Below, piece by piece: positions 48,392 through 59,465 of a DNA stretch of 64,000 nucleotides. The position numbers and the translations under genes were made by a program. Under the pieces are notes generated by a model. It worked only from the letters and a program-made list of their open reading frames with translations. It was not told the origin of the DNA and searched no databases. Position 1 is the stretch's first letter. Every line of letters begins with the position of its first letter. This DNA is from Rhizodiscina lignyota (Eukaryota > Ascomycota > Dothideomycetes > Aulographales > Rhizodiscinaceae): contig ML978126.1 in assembly GCA_010015805.1 (NCBI GenBank), forward strand, positions 930,001 through 994,000. Reading direction: 5' to 3'.

Positions 48392-49468
48392 CTAGACAGA
48401 CATCTTCATTTGAATGCTCTTATGCGGCTCATAACCCTTTACGACAAACTCTTCCGCTTTCCATCCATCAACGCTTCCACCAGTCTCCCTGTTGATCTCC
48501 AAGACTGGAAAACTTTTTGGTTGCCTGGTCAATTGCACCTTCAGCGCATCGACGTGATCAAGGTATACATGAGCGTCACCCATAGTGTGTGTAAAGGTCC
48601 CTGGAGTCAGATCGCACACATGAGCGAGCATGTGTGTGAGCAGTGCATAAGACGCAATGTTGAATGGAACACCTAGCCCCATGTCGCAAGACCTTTGATA
48701 GAGAATCGAGTGCAAGACTCCTCGCTTGCTAGGTTGTCCATCTGCACTTCGCGGGAATGAAACATAGAATTGAGCAAACATATGACATGGTGGAAGAGCC
48801 ATCTTCTTGAGATCTGCTGGATTCCACGCGCTAAGGATGATGCGCCTGTCATATGGCTTGTTCTTCAGCTTGTCGATGACCTCGGCGAGCTGGTCGACAC
48901 CTTTGCCAGTGTAGTCAGCCTTGGCGTCGATGTATTCAGCACCGAAGTGCCGCCACTGAAAGCCATAGACAGGCCCCAGGTCTCCTTCTTCGCGATGAGA
49001 CAGGCCGACGCTATCGAGGAACTCGCGACTGCCGTTGCCATCCCAAATTTTCACACCTTGTTCGGACAGAGGCTTCGAAGATGTGCAACCGGATACGAAC
49101 CAAAGCAATTCCGCGATGACAGCGCGGAGGAAGACGCGTTTCGTGGTCAGCAGAGGTAATATCGGAGTTGGAGGCTCTGATGGATCGATCGACGGCTTGG
49201 AAAGGGCAAATCGCATTTGCGGGGGAGCGAATATCGAATACGTTCCAGTGCCGGTCCTACAGAGGTCAGATTCAAGGCGTGCCAAAGAGAAAAAAAACTG
49301 TTCGTACCGATCAGGGCGATGCTCCCCATGGTCTAATATATCGCGTATCAAGTCAAGATATTGATATTCTTCGTGTGGAATCCGTGGTTCTTTACTTGGT
49401 TGGATTGGTTCTTCAGCCTTGAGCGTAACATCTGGGCCGCTGGCAGGCCCTATCGCTATTGGTGACAT
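48392..49468 (-). CDS. Thymidylate synthase
   Basis: Two exons, 49308-49468 and 48392-49256, with a 51-nt intron placed inside DRTGTGT, encode 341 aa. It converts dUMP and methylene-tetrahydrofolate to dTMP and dihydrofolate. The core opens with [20 protein letters not shown] and [17 protein letters not shown] (phosphate-binding Arg). The catalytic cysteine is about residue 211 in [40 protein letters not shown] and the dUMP-binding [17 protein letters not shown] are intact, and the C-terminus closes the site with IQMKMSV. The short insertion [13 protein letters not shown] is typical of fungal enzymes. Expression is expected to peak at G1/S. The upstream 182 bp, shared with a divergent gene, contains three ACGCG cores of the MluI cell-cycle box type. 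Confidence 0.97.
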   Translation of the reverse strand: MSPIAIGPASGPDVTLKAEEPIQPSKEPRIPHEEYQYLDLIRDILDHGEHRPDRYEQFFFSLARLESDLCRTGTGTYSIFAPPQMRFALSKPSIDPSEPPTPILPLLTTKRVFLRAVIAELLWFVSGCTSSKPLSEQGVKIWDGNGSREFLDSVGLSHREEGDLGPVYGFQWRHFGAEYIDAKADYTGKGVDQLAEVIDKLKNKPYDRRIILSAWNPADLKKMALPPCHMFAQFYVSFPRSADGQPSKRGVLHSILYQRSCDMGLGVPFNIASYALLTHMLAHVCDLTPGTFTHTMGDAHVYLDHVDALKVQLTRQPKSFPVLEINRETGGSVDGWKAEEFVVKGYEPHKSIQMKMSV

Positions 49469-49537
49469 GATTCTGAAGATGATGTGGTAGTTGTTCGGAT
49501 GAGACCTGGTTTGACGTAGAAGACGAAAGTCGCGCTC

Positions 49538-49577
49538 ACGCGATTTGCAAGGATGTCGCGTTCACGTGCTAGCGCGT
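49538..49577. promoter_or_regulatory. Cluster of MluI cell-cycle-box cores in a divergent promoter
   Basis: ACGCG at 49538-49542 and CGCGT at 49557-49561 and 49573-49577 give three copies of the MBF core within 40 bp. A palindromic CACGTG E-box (49563-49568) lies between the last two. The cluster sits 70-110 bp from both the thymidylate synthase start and the divergent HAUS3-like start. Confidence 0.6.
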
Positions 49578-49650
49578 TTTGTTTGGCGTGTCACCGCCGA
49601 TTACAACCTCCCGCTTAATGTGTCGAGGAAAACTTGGTCAATACAGTTCA

Positions 49651-51242
49651 ATGGACGACCTCCTGCGGGCTCTTAAAGCTAGAGACATCGCCCTAACTCG
49701 GGATGATGTTCAATGGGCTTTTGACTCGCCACAAACCAAAGATGAAATCACGGCTTGGGTTCGCGAATATTTGAAGCCCGCTACCTTACTTAGCAAAGAT
49801 GAAGTGAAGCTGTACGTATATTATTCTCTCGGACAAGATACTGTTCAGAAGATTCGCTGCTCATAACTACCAGCCACGAAAACCTTCGCAGACAAGGGAT
49901 CCAACCCCTTACACCCGGAAGCCATGCAGTAAACGAGGATGATCTCTTGTCGGCCATTGAGAGCTTGGAAAGTTCGACCGCTGCGATTGAGAAACATCAA
50001 AAGGTGCTGGAGGGTCAAAAATCGGCCTTACAGCAGCTAATCGGTCGTAATTTTTCTCATGAGTCGGTTGAGACCGAACGGGACGAGCATCCTGGGCTAC
50101 CGGATGCTCACGAGTCCAGCCGACTCAAAGTTGCCGTCGAAGAGACCGTGGAATCAATCAACGAAGATGTTTCCACCACTTCAGATATGGTTACCTCTAC
50201 TGTCCGCTCTCTCGCAACATATGCATCGGAACGCCTTTCCTCAGACGATCAAACATTAGAAGCCATATCAAAGCTTGATCTGCAGAACTCTCAGGGGCCA
50301 CAGATGACAGACACTAAAATCATTGAGCAATGGTGTCGCTCACTCGTCTCTTTCCGTACGGCCGAAGTCAAAGCACGGATCGAGTCGATCTATAACAGCG
50401 CAGTTACAGAAGCGTCTGAAGGCGCCGTTGACACATCACTGGATTCAAATTCCCAGCAAGAGAAAGATGCCCTGCAGTCCGAGCTTCAGACGCTGCGAGA
50501 AGAGATTGCATCTGTTGCGGAAATGGTGGTTGAAAATGAGTTACGCAAGCCCGTCGTAACTTTCATTGAGCGGTCAGCGAGCGAACGAGTACGAGCACAA
50601 CGAGAGTGGCTTGACTATGTATTGTCATCGTTCAGATATATCATTGGACGACTGGACTGCTTGGAAGCTTGTGCATCTGATCTTAACGTATTTCATTCGG
50701 CGCTGCGTGAAATCAACGAAGCACTCGAGAGTAGTCAATCGGAGAACATTTCGGATGCTGTGGCCACACCGACGACCAGCCACAAAACTAGGCACACTTC
50801 TGCGTATTCTGAAGTCATTCGCGCCGGCCGTAAGGGCTCTGCAACCTTGGACGATGACGATATCCTACGATTACTCCGAAATCTCGATATCGATATACCT
50901 TCCAAGACGAACTCTACAGCGCACGCAATCGTCGCAAACAGTCTCGCATCGCGATCTACAAGATTACAGACACAGTTCACCGCAGCCGAGTTGTCCACAC
51001 TGCAGACGTTAGGCGAGTATCTGGAACATCAAGATGCCAATGCACAATCAGCGCTTAGCACATTGTATGCAAATACCGCGTACTGGACCAAGAGCCTCAG
51101 TAATCCTTTGTTGGGGGCCGAAATTGCTAGTTTGGAAGCAGCAATGAATGGCGTAGGCACATCCATTTCAAAAATTGAGGGCAATCAAGGGGATGTAGAA
51201 CCGGTTGGACTTAAAATTATGAGGAGAAAGTGGAATAGATAG
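49651..51242 (+). CDS. Coiled-coil protein resembling augmin subunit HAUS3
   Basis: Two exons, 49651-49811 and 49874-51242, encode 509 aa. The N-terminus (MDDLLRALKARDIALTRDDVQ...) has a short helix, a WAFDSP-type segment and a second helix ending LLSKDEVKLHENL. This topology parallels the HAUS3/Dgt3 N-terminal domain (NxxDFxWLF...FLxWF...LSERELEAF). The remainder is mostly heptad-like coiled coil (about residues 90-280 and 360-500), with acidic and serine-rich linkers, and ends in a basic LKIMRRKWNR. Augmin recruits gamma-tubulin to spindle microtubules. The assignment rests on fold pattern, not on strong identity, so a different mitotic or vesicle-tethering coiled-coil protein is possible. 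A second in-frame ATG lies upstream at 49618. It shares its promoter with thymidylate synthase. Confidence 0.75.
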
Positions 51243-52105
51243 GCGGGCTTCAGTGAAGCTCAGAAAATGGAATTTGAAAATAATGATCTTTAAATGTGTC
51301 TTCGTTCTAGATTCGCTCTTCTCCAGCCTCGATGCAGTGCTTGAACATCTGGAAATACAAAGGCAGACTGTTCTTCCGTAAGGTCTACCCAGCTGTAATA
51401 ATGTGGCTTTGAGCAGAGATGGCGCTTGTTCTACGAACTAGACGCAGTCGCTCAAGCATTAGAACATTGTGTTATGGTTGTAGCTAAGGGTGTGCAGCGC
51501 TTCCGAGAGGCCTTGCACATCGTCATTATTGACTCCCGATGGCCAACAAACTCGTACTACGCCGCTTTCAAGCTATTTTCAATGCAAGCTTGCCATCTAT
51601 AGTCTATCCAATGACGGTGTTGCTGACATTTACCTTGAGGGTGCCATGTTTGTTGAATTGCTCTGGGTCCATAAGGTAATTCTCGTGTCATTTGGCGAAC
51701 GTTCTCATGAGATGATCATACTAGTGCTTCGTTGACCGAAGAGCTGGGAAGGGTTTGCGAGGTTCAACCTTCTGTGGCTTGATTTCGGCGTATGAAGGTT
51801 GATCTGTCCCATATCTGTGTGCTGGGTGTTGGCTTGTTGCATGTCCTGCCGAGAAGAACGCCGCATATCTGTGGCGCGTTTCGCACAAATTGGCGATCAG
51901 AATTTCGACATCGCCCTCAACGGATGGTACCAACAAGGCTACTCTTCTTTTTACAAGACCCGGCTGAGGGCGGGGGTGAAATCGTAACGCAAGAGCTGGG
52001 TGCCTGCACCTCTCGCGAGCGTCCGCAGGCAGCATGTTGGGACTCGACGGTACGACGCGCGTAGTGAGTCGTCCCCTTCCCGTACGTCCTCTGACTTAGA
52101 GGCGT
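51243..52105. other. Intergenic sequence, no supported gene
   Basis: About 860 bp. A minus-strand 104-codon frame (51721-52035) begins with several Arg/Pro-rich residues and has no motif or splice link to its neighbour that I could confirm. It is not called. Confidence 0.4.
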
Positions 52106-52732
52106 TCAGCCATAATCCGGCATGTTGCAGATGAAAAGCTCGTAGTTGAACCTTGGAGTGGGCTGAATGGAACTTGGGACTTTGATGGTCAGAGATGAGA
52201 TGAGATACCTGACGTCGTTCTGTTCCTGTTTTGAGTCGGATGTGTGCGATGGAGAAAAATTAAGAGAAACGACAGAGGCCTTAAATGGTGGGGCGCGAGG
52301 GTCAAAGATCAATCTTAAAAGCCGCTTTACATTTGTAGTGAGCTCAAGTCTAGAAATCGAGCTGTCGTTGAGATTCGAAGACCGGTCAATGGTCCACCTG
52401 TTCCGGTAGGCCAAGATGTTTTTGATGACTGTTGAAGCTGAAAGCACATCTTAAAGAGGAAATCGGAATACAATCGAAGATAGATTACTTGGCGCGCAAT
52501 GCAAGAGTGGTAAACACGTCAATATTTACTCACGTCGGGCTGATACATACATCGAACTTGACATTTCGCAAACCAGGTCTATTCTAGAATCCAATCTTAG
52601 CCCATTTGCACAATCAATCGCGCTTCCTGCATTATATTTCAGTAACGCCGCGTGCCAGTCCATGCTGAGTAGAGTCATAATATCGATGCATGCTCTTGAT
52701 CCAAATCTATTCGAACGCCGAGTCGCCGCCAT
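52106..52732 (-). CDS. Candidate two-exon gene of unknown function, 176 aa (doubtful)
   Basis: Two minus-strand frames can be joined by a 96-nt intron with GTGAGT and TTTCAG ends: exon 1 52534-52732 and exon 2 52106-52437. The sum is an exact number of codons. The product starts MAATRRSNRFGSRACIDIMT, continues through a helical STVIKNILAYRNRWTID, and ends FNYELFICNMPDYG. Nothing in it matches a family I know. In favour are the good splice consensus and a phase that fits only one frame. Against are the short length and the absence of a signal or domain. It sits 45 bp downstream of the Msp1 stop codon on the same strand, leaving little room for a promoter. Confidence 0.3.
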
Positions 52733-52777
52733 TGTGGAGTAAACGAGTCGATGATCCGATATCGGTTAGACAAAACC

Positions 52778-54272
52778 TCATCTTCTGGCTTCCATAGGTT
52801 CACGATAATCAACCTCCTCGGAGCCACTGCTCGTCTCTGACTCTGTCGCAACCCGTCCAATCGAGCCGACATCGGTTTCATCGTCGTCATCGAGATCCTT
52901 CTCCTTGTGTGTGGTGCCTTTTCGGAAGAAGTCTGTCGTCCTTATCCCTCGTACTTGCCTCGGATCTACTTCCCGAAGGCGGCCTCCCCGCGTCTGCCGA
53001 CTCTTGATGTATTCTCTCACAGGAAACATGGCAGCATCTCTGCACGCTTCCTTGATGTCACTGCCGCTCATGCCAGCGCTAACGCGAACAAGATAGTCGA
53101 GGTCGAAGTGTTCTCGGTCAACTTTCGTTCCACGAAGAATAAGCTTGAAGATGCGGCGGCGTTGGGAGGCGTTCGGTAATGAAACGGGGAACTTCTTGGG
53201 CATGCGCCGTAATATTGCTTCGTCGATGTCCTGAATGCGGTTTGTGGCGCCGAGAATACATATCCGCTGAGGAGTGCCCGAGGCATTTGTCGAAGCCAAG
53301 CCGTCCCAATGGGTCATGAATCTGCATGACTGTGTTAATAAAGTGTAATTCCATGCAAAGACTAAGAAGTAGCAAGCATCGTGGAGAAAGAAGAACATAC
53401 TCTGCCTTGACCATGCCGCTCGCCTCATGCTCTCCTGATCTCCTCGTTCCAAGAACAGCATCGATCTCATCGATGAAAACAATTGCAGGCTGCAACTTTC
53501 TCGCAAGAGAAAAGACAGCGCTGACGAGTTTGTTCGAGTCGCCATACCACTTCTCTGTCAAAGTGCTAATGTGTAGATTGATGAAGACGGCTCCGGATTC
53601 GTGCGCTAGCGCTTTCGCCAACATTGTCTTTCCACAACCAGGAGGACCGTACAGGAGAACACCAGAAGGCGCAGAGAGGAGGGCGGAGGAGTGTGCGTAG
53701 AGGTGAGGCATGGTGAGTGGATATATGACGGATTCTTTGAGCTCTTCGATAATGTCTTCCAAGCCACCAATATCTAAAAGAAGGCATTAGAATTCTGTGA
53801 TCCCACATCCACTCGCTCAGAAGCGATGGAAAACATACCTTCAAATGTGATGGGTATCTCGTTTGGCGCGACTACCTCCATCGCAATCGTCTGCTCGTAC
53901 GGCGTCAACTTCAACTCTCTCTTCGTCGGTCGATCGTCTCCAAACGACAGCGAGTCGTCGTCATCATCATCCTTCGTGCTCTCCTTGTTTGCTAGTATGC
54001 CATCAATCTTCCGTTTCGCATCATCCGCTTTCCTTTGGGCCTCGGCGCGCGCGGGTGCTTCGGTGTCCAGGCGAGAGAGGAGCGTGCGGACGACCCAATA
54101 TGCGAGTAGAGACTATATCCAATTAATATCTATGCTTGACAGCGACTTGGATACAGATTCAGAGGGTTGATGGTCGAAAATGCACGGCGTCATTGGTGTA
54201 ACGTACAGTTGAGGCGGCAAAGACCACTTCGGTCAACAGCTGGCGAATGCGGTTGGAAGTGGTCGACGACAT
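52778..54272 (-). CDS. MSP1: Msp1/ATAD1-type mitochondrial outer-membrane AAA ATPase
   Basis: Four exons on the minus strand, 54207-54272, 53839-54112, 53401-53773 and 52778-53321, encode 418 aa. The N-terminal helix spans the first two exons ([20 protein letters not shown], about residues 17-36) and would anchor the protein in the mitochondrial outer membrane or peroxisome. A charged linker with an acidic run follows. The AAA core opens with [14 protein letters not shown] (residue 114 on) and has Walker A GPPGCGKT (156-163), Walker B IVFIDEID (about 211-218), the pore-loop WYGDSNK and the arginine-finger region [13 protein letters not shown]. Msp1 extracts mistargeted tail-anchored proteins. 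The C-terminal 50 residues are acidic and serine-rich, longer than yeast Msp1 (362 aa). It is divergently arranged with TIM21, a second mitochondrial gene. Confidence 0.95.
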
Positions 54273-54553
54273 TTTGTCGATCTAATATCCTGCGTGCAGG
54301 TAGATGTATGAGCGAAGAACCAGTGAATGCAATCTGATTAATATAGATTGAGCATTTCGAATTTGTACACCCGGAGTTTGTGAAGTTGTGATGTTTGCGG
54401 AGGTTGGTCGGGTGCGATTAGACGTGGCGGCACGAGAAAGCCACATGCCACGCCACCGCAGAGCTAGCTGCACCCAAGCTCGATGTGGGGAAGCTGGTGT
54501 TGTCCGTTCTACACGATCACTCTACACTTCCGTGGACGGACGACTCATTCACA
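54273..54553. promoter_or_regulatory. Bidirectional promoter region between MSP1 and TIM21
   Basis: A 281-bp segment between two divergent start codons. No TATA box is obvious on either strand. The arrangement implies shared regulation of two mitochondrial genes, but no specific site is proven. Confidence 0.5.
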
Positions 54554-55345
54554 ATGACTCTGTTATTGCGGCCGCGTGCAAGCCTCTCATTAGTACTGCC
54601 TTCGACGTGCTTATGCAGAGTTAATCTTCGTAATGGAGCTCTATCAGACATTGCCGCGAGCCGACAGTATGCAACCCAAAGCTCATTAGGAGGAAATCCC
54701 AAGAACTCGTCAGGCAGAAGACAGGTCACAATCGCCAGTGATGATGGTCGAATAAATTGGAATGAGCTGAGTACGAGAGAGAAAGCTGCTAGAACGACGC
54801 AGCAGAGCTTCAATTTATTCGTCATTCTTGCGGGTGTGATCATGACGGTAAGTTTTCTTGAATTTGCACCGCTTTATTATGTATCAAGGTGACGGCTGGT
54901 TAATTTTCAATTTCTTCAGGGCGGGGTCGCGACATATCTCTACCTAGACGTCTTCAGCGGCTCCTCCAAGACCGCACACTTCAACCGCACCGTCTCACGC
55001 ATCATCTCCGACCCGCAGTGTCTCGAAGTCCTCGGCGACCGTAAATCCATCCGCGCATACGGCGAACCAACCTGGAACCGGTGGACGCGAAACCGCGCTA
55101 TTGCGTCCAAGCTGGAGAGAGACAAGATTGGGACAGACCATTTCCACATGCACTTCTATGTCGAGGGGTCTCTGAACAAAGGCACGGTTAATTTGCATAT
55201 GAGCAAGAGAGCGGACGAGGCAGAGTGGAAGTATGAAGTGCTGGCGCTGGATGTGCCGGGACGAGAGCGGATATACTTGGAGAAGGCGGCGACAGCGCAG
55301 GACTTAAAGGGCTCAGGGAAGATGTTTGGCGTTCGGTGGTGGTAA
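54554..55345 (+). CDS. TIM21: Mitochondrial import inner membrane translocase subunit TIM21
   Basis: Two exons, 54554-54847 and 54920-55345, encode 239 aa, the normal size of Tim21. Residues 1-45 form an Arg/Ser/Leu-rich matrix-targeting presequence ending near RQYATQSS. A single membrane helix (FNLFVILAGVIMTGGVATYLY) bridges the exon junction. The C-terminal intermembrane-space domain follows, with DPQCLEVLGDRKSIRAYGE and RWTRNRAIASKLERDKIGTD, then HMHFYVEG and the terminal GVRWW, all conserved in the family. Tim21 links the TOM complex to TIM23 and to respiratory complexes during presequence import. The frame is open upstream to 54485, but the ATG at 54554 gives a proper presequence. Confidence 0.94.
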
Positions 55346-56063
55346 TTGAAGGGTCGTCTTTCGACGAATATCATTTGAAGATTTACCCATCTTCAATGAG
55401 AGGTGGGGTTTATTGCTAGGCCTAGCCGCAGCTTTATTTTCCCAGTTGTGGGCCAACCCCAAAGAGACGCACGGCAAGGAGGCGGAATGGACATATTCTG
55501 CGCAACCGTTGGCCAGTTGCGGCTGGAATGGAGTATCATGATGATTCAGAGATATCTCCGCCATGACGGTACCGAGTAGTGCGGGGAACTCTTCTGGTAG
55601 AGGCAAGTCGAATCTGTGTCCCAAAATTGCTTCCCACCTCGAGGATGCTTTGTTTACAAGAGGGTCGGCTGGACGTCGAACAAGTCTTGTCTTTCGGCTT
55701 CGGCGAGAGTGTCGCTGAAAGCTCAGTACGGTATGCTTTGGCCGGAGGTTGTTCTGGTTGCACAGCTTTCATACACATAATTTATCTTTACTGAAGCTGC
55801 TGTGCATTTCGAGCTCGACGCATTACAGTCAAATGCTCAAATACTTTTGATCACCCTGGAGAATGGGGAGCCACACAAGATGGGCAACAGTCAGTATGGC
55901 GATATTGACATATTGTATTTGGAAAGATGCAGCAGTCTTTTGATTTGACTTTCCTGGTTGCTCGAGAAACAAGTCACAATGTATGCCAAAGTGTCCAAAA
56001 CTCCATGAATCGCTCTCCATCATACTACGCCACCTCGGTGAATCAGATGCGCTCTCGTAATTT
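55346..56063. other. Convergent intergenic sequence
   Basis: About 720 bp between the stop codons of TIM21 and the minus-strand GDI gene. Short frames on both strands are motif-free. Confidence 0.5.
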
Positions 56064-57840
56064 TTACTCCTCTCCGATAAGAGTCTGTCCCTCGCGCAGG
56101 CCCTCAACAACCAGCTCGTGGCCCTCAGCACGCCTGTAGATGTCTCGGATGTCGTCAGTAGTCGTCTCAAAGTGGCTCGTCGCGTCATAGCTCTTGCTGA
56201 TGAAAATGCCGTCGTTGACGCCGCTCTCGAGCGGCTCGTACAACGGGATTGGGGGGCCCATGAACTTCTCTTCGATGCGGCCGAGGCGGTCGAAGCCGGG
56301 TTGAAGCTCCATGTGGTGGTTGCTGTCGCCTTCCGCGATGGTGCTGAGAATGGCGATGTAGTAGCCCTTTGGACAGACATTGTGGGCTGATGATACCACA
56401 GCGATATAGATATCTAAACAATTCAATCAGCAAACATAATTCTTCAGAGGACGAAAAGTTGACGGTTCGCTTACCATGTTTCCGGCCAACTTGCGATTGC
56501 GGAATGATCAGCTGCAACGAATCGCTGTTGTCTGTGCGATCGACGGGATGGTTCAAGATGCAAATCGCCTTCAGCAGATGCCCGACCACTTGCGCCTTTC
56601 CAGAGAAGTAGCTCGGATCTGCCAAAATCTTCTTGCACTTGGTCTCGAACTTCATGCCGTCGCCCTCCTCGGTCTTATCCTTCATCGTCGCCTTGATACC
56701 GCTGACCTTGCCGTTCTCGTACAGAACTTCATCGACATCGGTGTTCAGCATGTACGTTCCGCCGTAGATGGCTGAGAGGCGAGCGAAACCCTGCGGCAGC
56801 TCGCCGAGGCCGTACAGCGGATAGATGTATGGAGACTTGCCGTAGCGCGCCATGCTGTTAACGTACAGTCGAATACGAGCGACGGCGTCCTGCGCCATGC
56901 CTACGGAATTGATATAGTCATCGGTCTGGTAGAGCGCCATGCTGTGGCCGATGAAGTCGCGAGTTGTGGCCTCGAGACCGAACTTGTCGTAGACATCCTT
57001 CATGGTTGCACTGTGGAGATTCAGGCCTACATAACTTTTGTTAATAATCATATCGTTCTTGTCTTGTAGTACGATAGGTCTCCGCTACCGCGCTATTGGC
57101 ACTGCACGTACCATTATGTGTAGCAGGATCCTCCTCCTTAAAGGCTCCCACCCACTCCAAGAACTTCTTCGCCCTCCTCTTCTCGAACAGCCCCATAAGC
57201 GGACTCCTCAGTGCTTCGGTTGCATCACTCGGTACCTTGGCCACCGTCGCCCTCGCACCACTTCCTTGTTGTACATAGCTTCCTGCAATCTGCTTGAACT
57301 CGAGGTAGCGCGTGACATCGGTGGAGACGAGGATATTCGTGAGTTCGCCATTTGACATGAGGAGCTTTGGGACGAGGTCGATGTTCCAATCGTTGGGCCG
57401 GCCGTACTTCTTCCACGGCTCTTCGCCAGGTTGGTAATTTTGGTACTTCTTGAAGAGCTGGAGAGTGTAAGCAGTTTGAAGAGCGAAAGCCGTGCATATG
57501 GCATACCGATTCAATATTCACGGAGGCAGCTTCTCTATACAGACGTCATTAGTTTACCTCCCACGGATTGATCAAGAGTGCAAAGGCCCTTACCCGCCAT
57601 AGTGGTCATTGCGGTCGATGTGCAAGACTTTCTTGCCCTTGACGCTCATCACTCTGCGTCATTGTTAGCTGCAGCTCTCCACAAAGCGCGCTCAAGTCTT
57701 GTGCCTACCCAGAGAGCACGCATTCTGTGAGACCTAAAGCTCAAAATCAGCCACACAAGCTCTATCGCGGGGTACCTGCAGCAGGAGTAAATACCCGTTC
57801 CCATAACCACGACATCGTACTCGGGTGCGACTTCTTCCAT
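56064..57840 (-). CDS. GDI1: Rab GDP-dissociation inhibitor
   Basis: Seven exons on the minus strand, 57795-57840, 57709-57733, 57594-57653, 57507-57534, 57112-57457, 56475-57026 and 56064-56413, with introns of 49-85 nt, encode 468 aa. Exons 2 and 4 are only 25 and 28 nt. The protein extracts GDP-bound Rab GTPases from membranes and recycles them. The N-terminal FAD-like fold reads EYDVVVMGTGLTECVLSG and KVLHIDRNDHYGGE, assembled over four tiny exons. Then follow LVPKLLMSNGELTNIL and YLEFK (Rab-binding platform region), the mobile-effector-loop region MALYQTDDYIN, and RLSAIYGGTYMLNTDVDE. The C-terminal part contains NVCPKGYYIAILSTIAEGD, then FISKSYDATSHFETTTDDI. All hallmark regions are intact. 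It is probably essential and constitutively expressed. Confidence 0.96.
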
Positions 57841-58094
57841 GGTGGATAATGCAAAATATTGGGAGCTCTAGCAGGTTGTGGAGGAAGTTGGCGGGTAGAG
57901 GTAGTGCAGGATGTGGATTGTGTATTTTGGGCAAGTTGCGGTGATGAAGGTGAAGCTTAGCCTGACGTGTGAGTGGGCTGTCTCAACACCCCCTGTAAGG
58001 AACACGCGCATAACGTCGGACATGAAGGAACAGCAATCCCGGCTCGTTCTGGCGTCTTTTATATTTACAAGTAACTATACAGAAAGGCAGGGGT

Positions 58095-59184
58095 TTAAAC
58101 ATTCGTAAGAGGCTTCGTCTCCTTCGGATTGGCCTGAGCGCCACTGAAACCGGTTGGCCTCTGCTGCTCTTCCCGAGCTTCAGATTGCCCTTGAATATTT
58201 CTTTGCATATTGCCATCCTTATCCTGTAATACGGGACCATCGTGCTCCATTTCCTCCGCTTCGTCTTCTCCATACTCATCGTCCTAGGCTTAATCAGAAT
58301 CTGGAACAACAAGATGAAGGGTGGCATTTACCTCAATTATCCTAGGCTCGTGAACCAACTGGCCGACCCTTCGTAAAATGTCCGGGTCCTCTTTAGCTAG
58401 TCGTTTGGCCTCTTGATATCCATTCCAGCGCTCGATTAACGTTGCTCGAATGCAGTGCATTGTCTCGATAACCTATGAAGCCATACATTAGAGGACGTGT
58501 ATCAACCAGCAACGTCTTCACCAAAAGTAACATTGGCTTAAAGATGAAATCCAAACAAACTAACCGTCTTATCTCTCCCGTTCGCTTCGTATTCGCCATA
58601 GCCAGGTTTGAGTCTCAGTCGTTCCGCATGCTCTGTGGCCAATCTGTTCCTCTCCTTCACACATACCCACCACAGCATGTGTAAATCGTCAAAGCTCTTG
58701 TGCCGCAGCTCTTCAATAGTCCATGCTCGCCCTGTGTCCATATTGATTAGATTGATCCGCTGAGACGGTTGTATTGTTTACAGAGCATACCGTGTGCCAG
58801 GTCTTGCTCTGGTGTAGAAAACGGTTGCTTGCTCTTGCCAAAGAAGCCCCATAGCCCATGATCTGGGTCTGATTCATACTTTGTGCCCTCCTCTCTATCG
58901 AGAACTGGTTCTGGTATAGGCAGGTTCCGGACGGAAAGAGTTTGACGGGGACGTAACCCAGTCCCTCGTAACGCAGAAAGCCCACGGAGGGGGTTGTTAT
59001 CGTTTCGTGGGCGTTTTTTTCGCTTCTGTAGGGATGCCGTCGTGGAGAATTGGGCATGAGCGGTAATCGCCCCAGGAGTAGGTATCGGAAGATGGAAGGA
59101 TGGAAGGGGATGAGGCAAGAGACCCGTCGAGTTGTTGGTGGAGCATGCTCTGCAGAGCCTCTGACTTCTTGCAAAGCCAGACAT
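58095..59184 (-). CDS. MRPL4: Mitochondrial ribosomal protein uL29m (MRPL4)
   Basis: Four exons on the minus strand, 58791-59184, 58565-58731, 58332-58472 and 58095-58283, encode 296 aa. The N-terminal 55 residues ([18 protein letters not shown]...) are a mitochondrial presequence with an [15 protein letters not shown] end. The L29 core is [20 protein letters not shown] followed by [13 protein letters not shown] and, across the exon junction, [21 protein letters not shown]. These two antiparallel helices bind near the exit tunnel of the large mitoribosomal subunit. The last exon is an acidic and Gln-rich extension ([17 protein letters not shown]), which is variable among fungi. The ATG at 59184 is preferred over an in-frame upstream one at 59244 because it starts a proper presequence. 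Confidence 0.93.
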
Positions 59185-59465
59185 GTTACAATGGAAACAA
59201 TTTACATGGTATGGAGTGGAACTGGTAGGATCAACTTCGTGCATGGAAATTCTGCGCTACGACGTACAGCAGAGCCGCACCTTATTTTCGCGTTCGCGCT
59301 AAATCGACAGGGGTGCGGACTTCAAGTGAATCGACAAGGCGTGGGGCACGCGCTTCACTCAGCTTCACGTCCGACTCTTCACTCGAACCATCCTACCAAA
59401 CTCTCATACGCCTTAATTCGAAACGACCAAGAGCGCTCCGCATCTACGAGCGGTCCATTGACACC

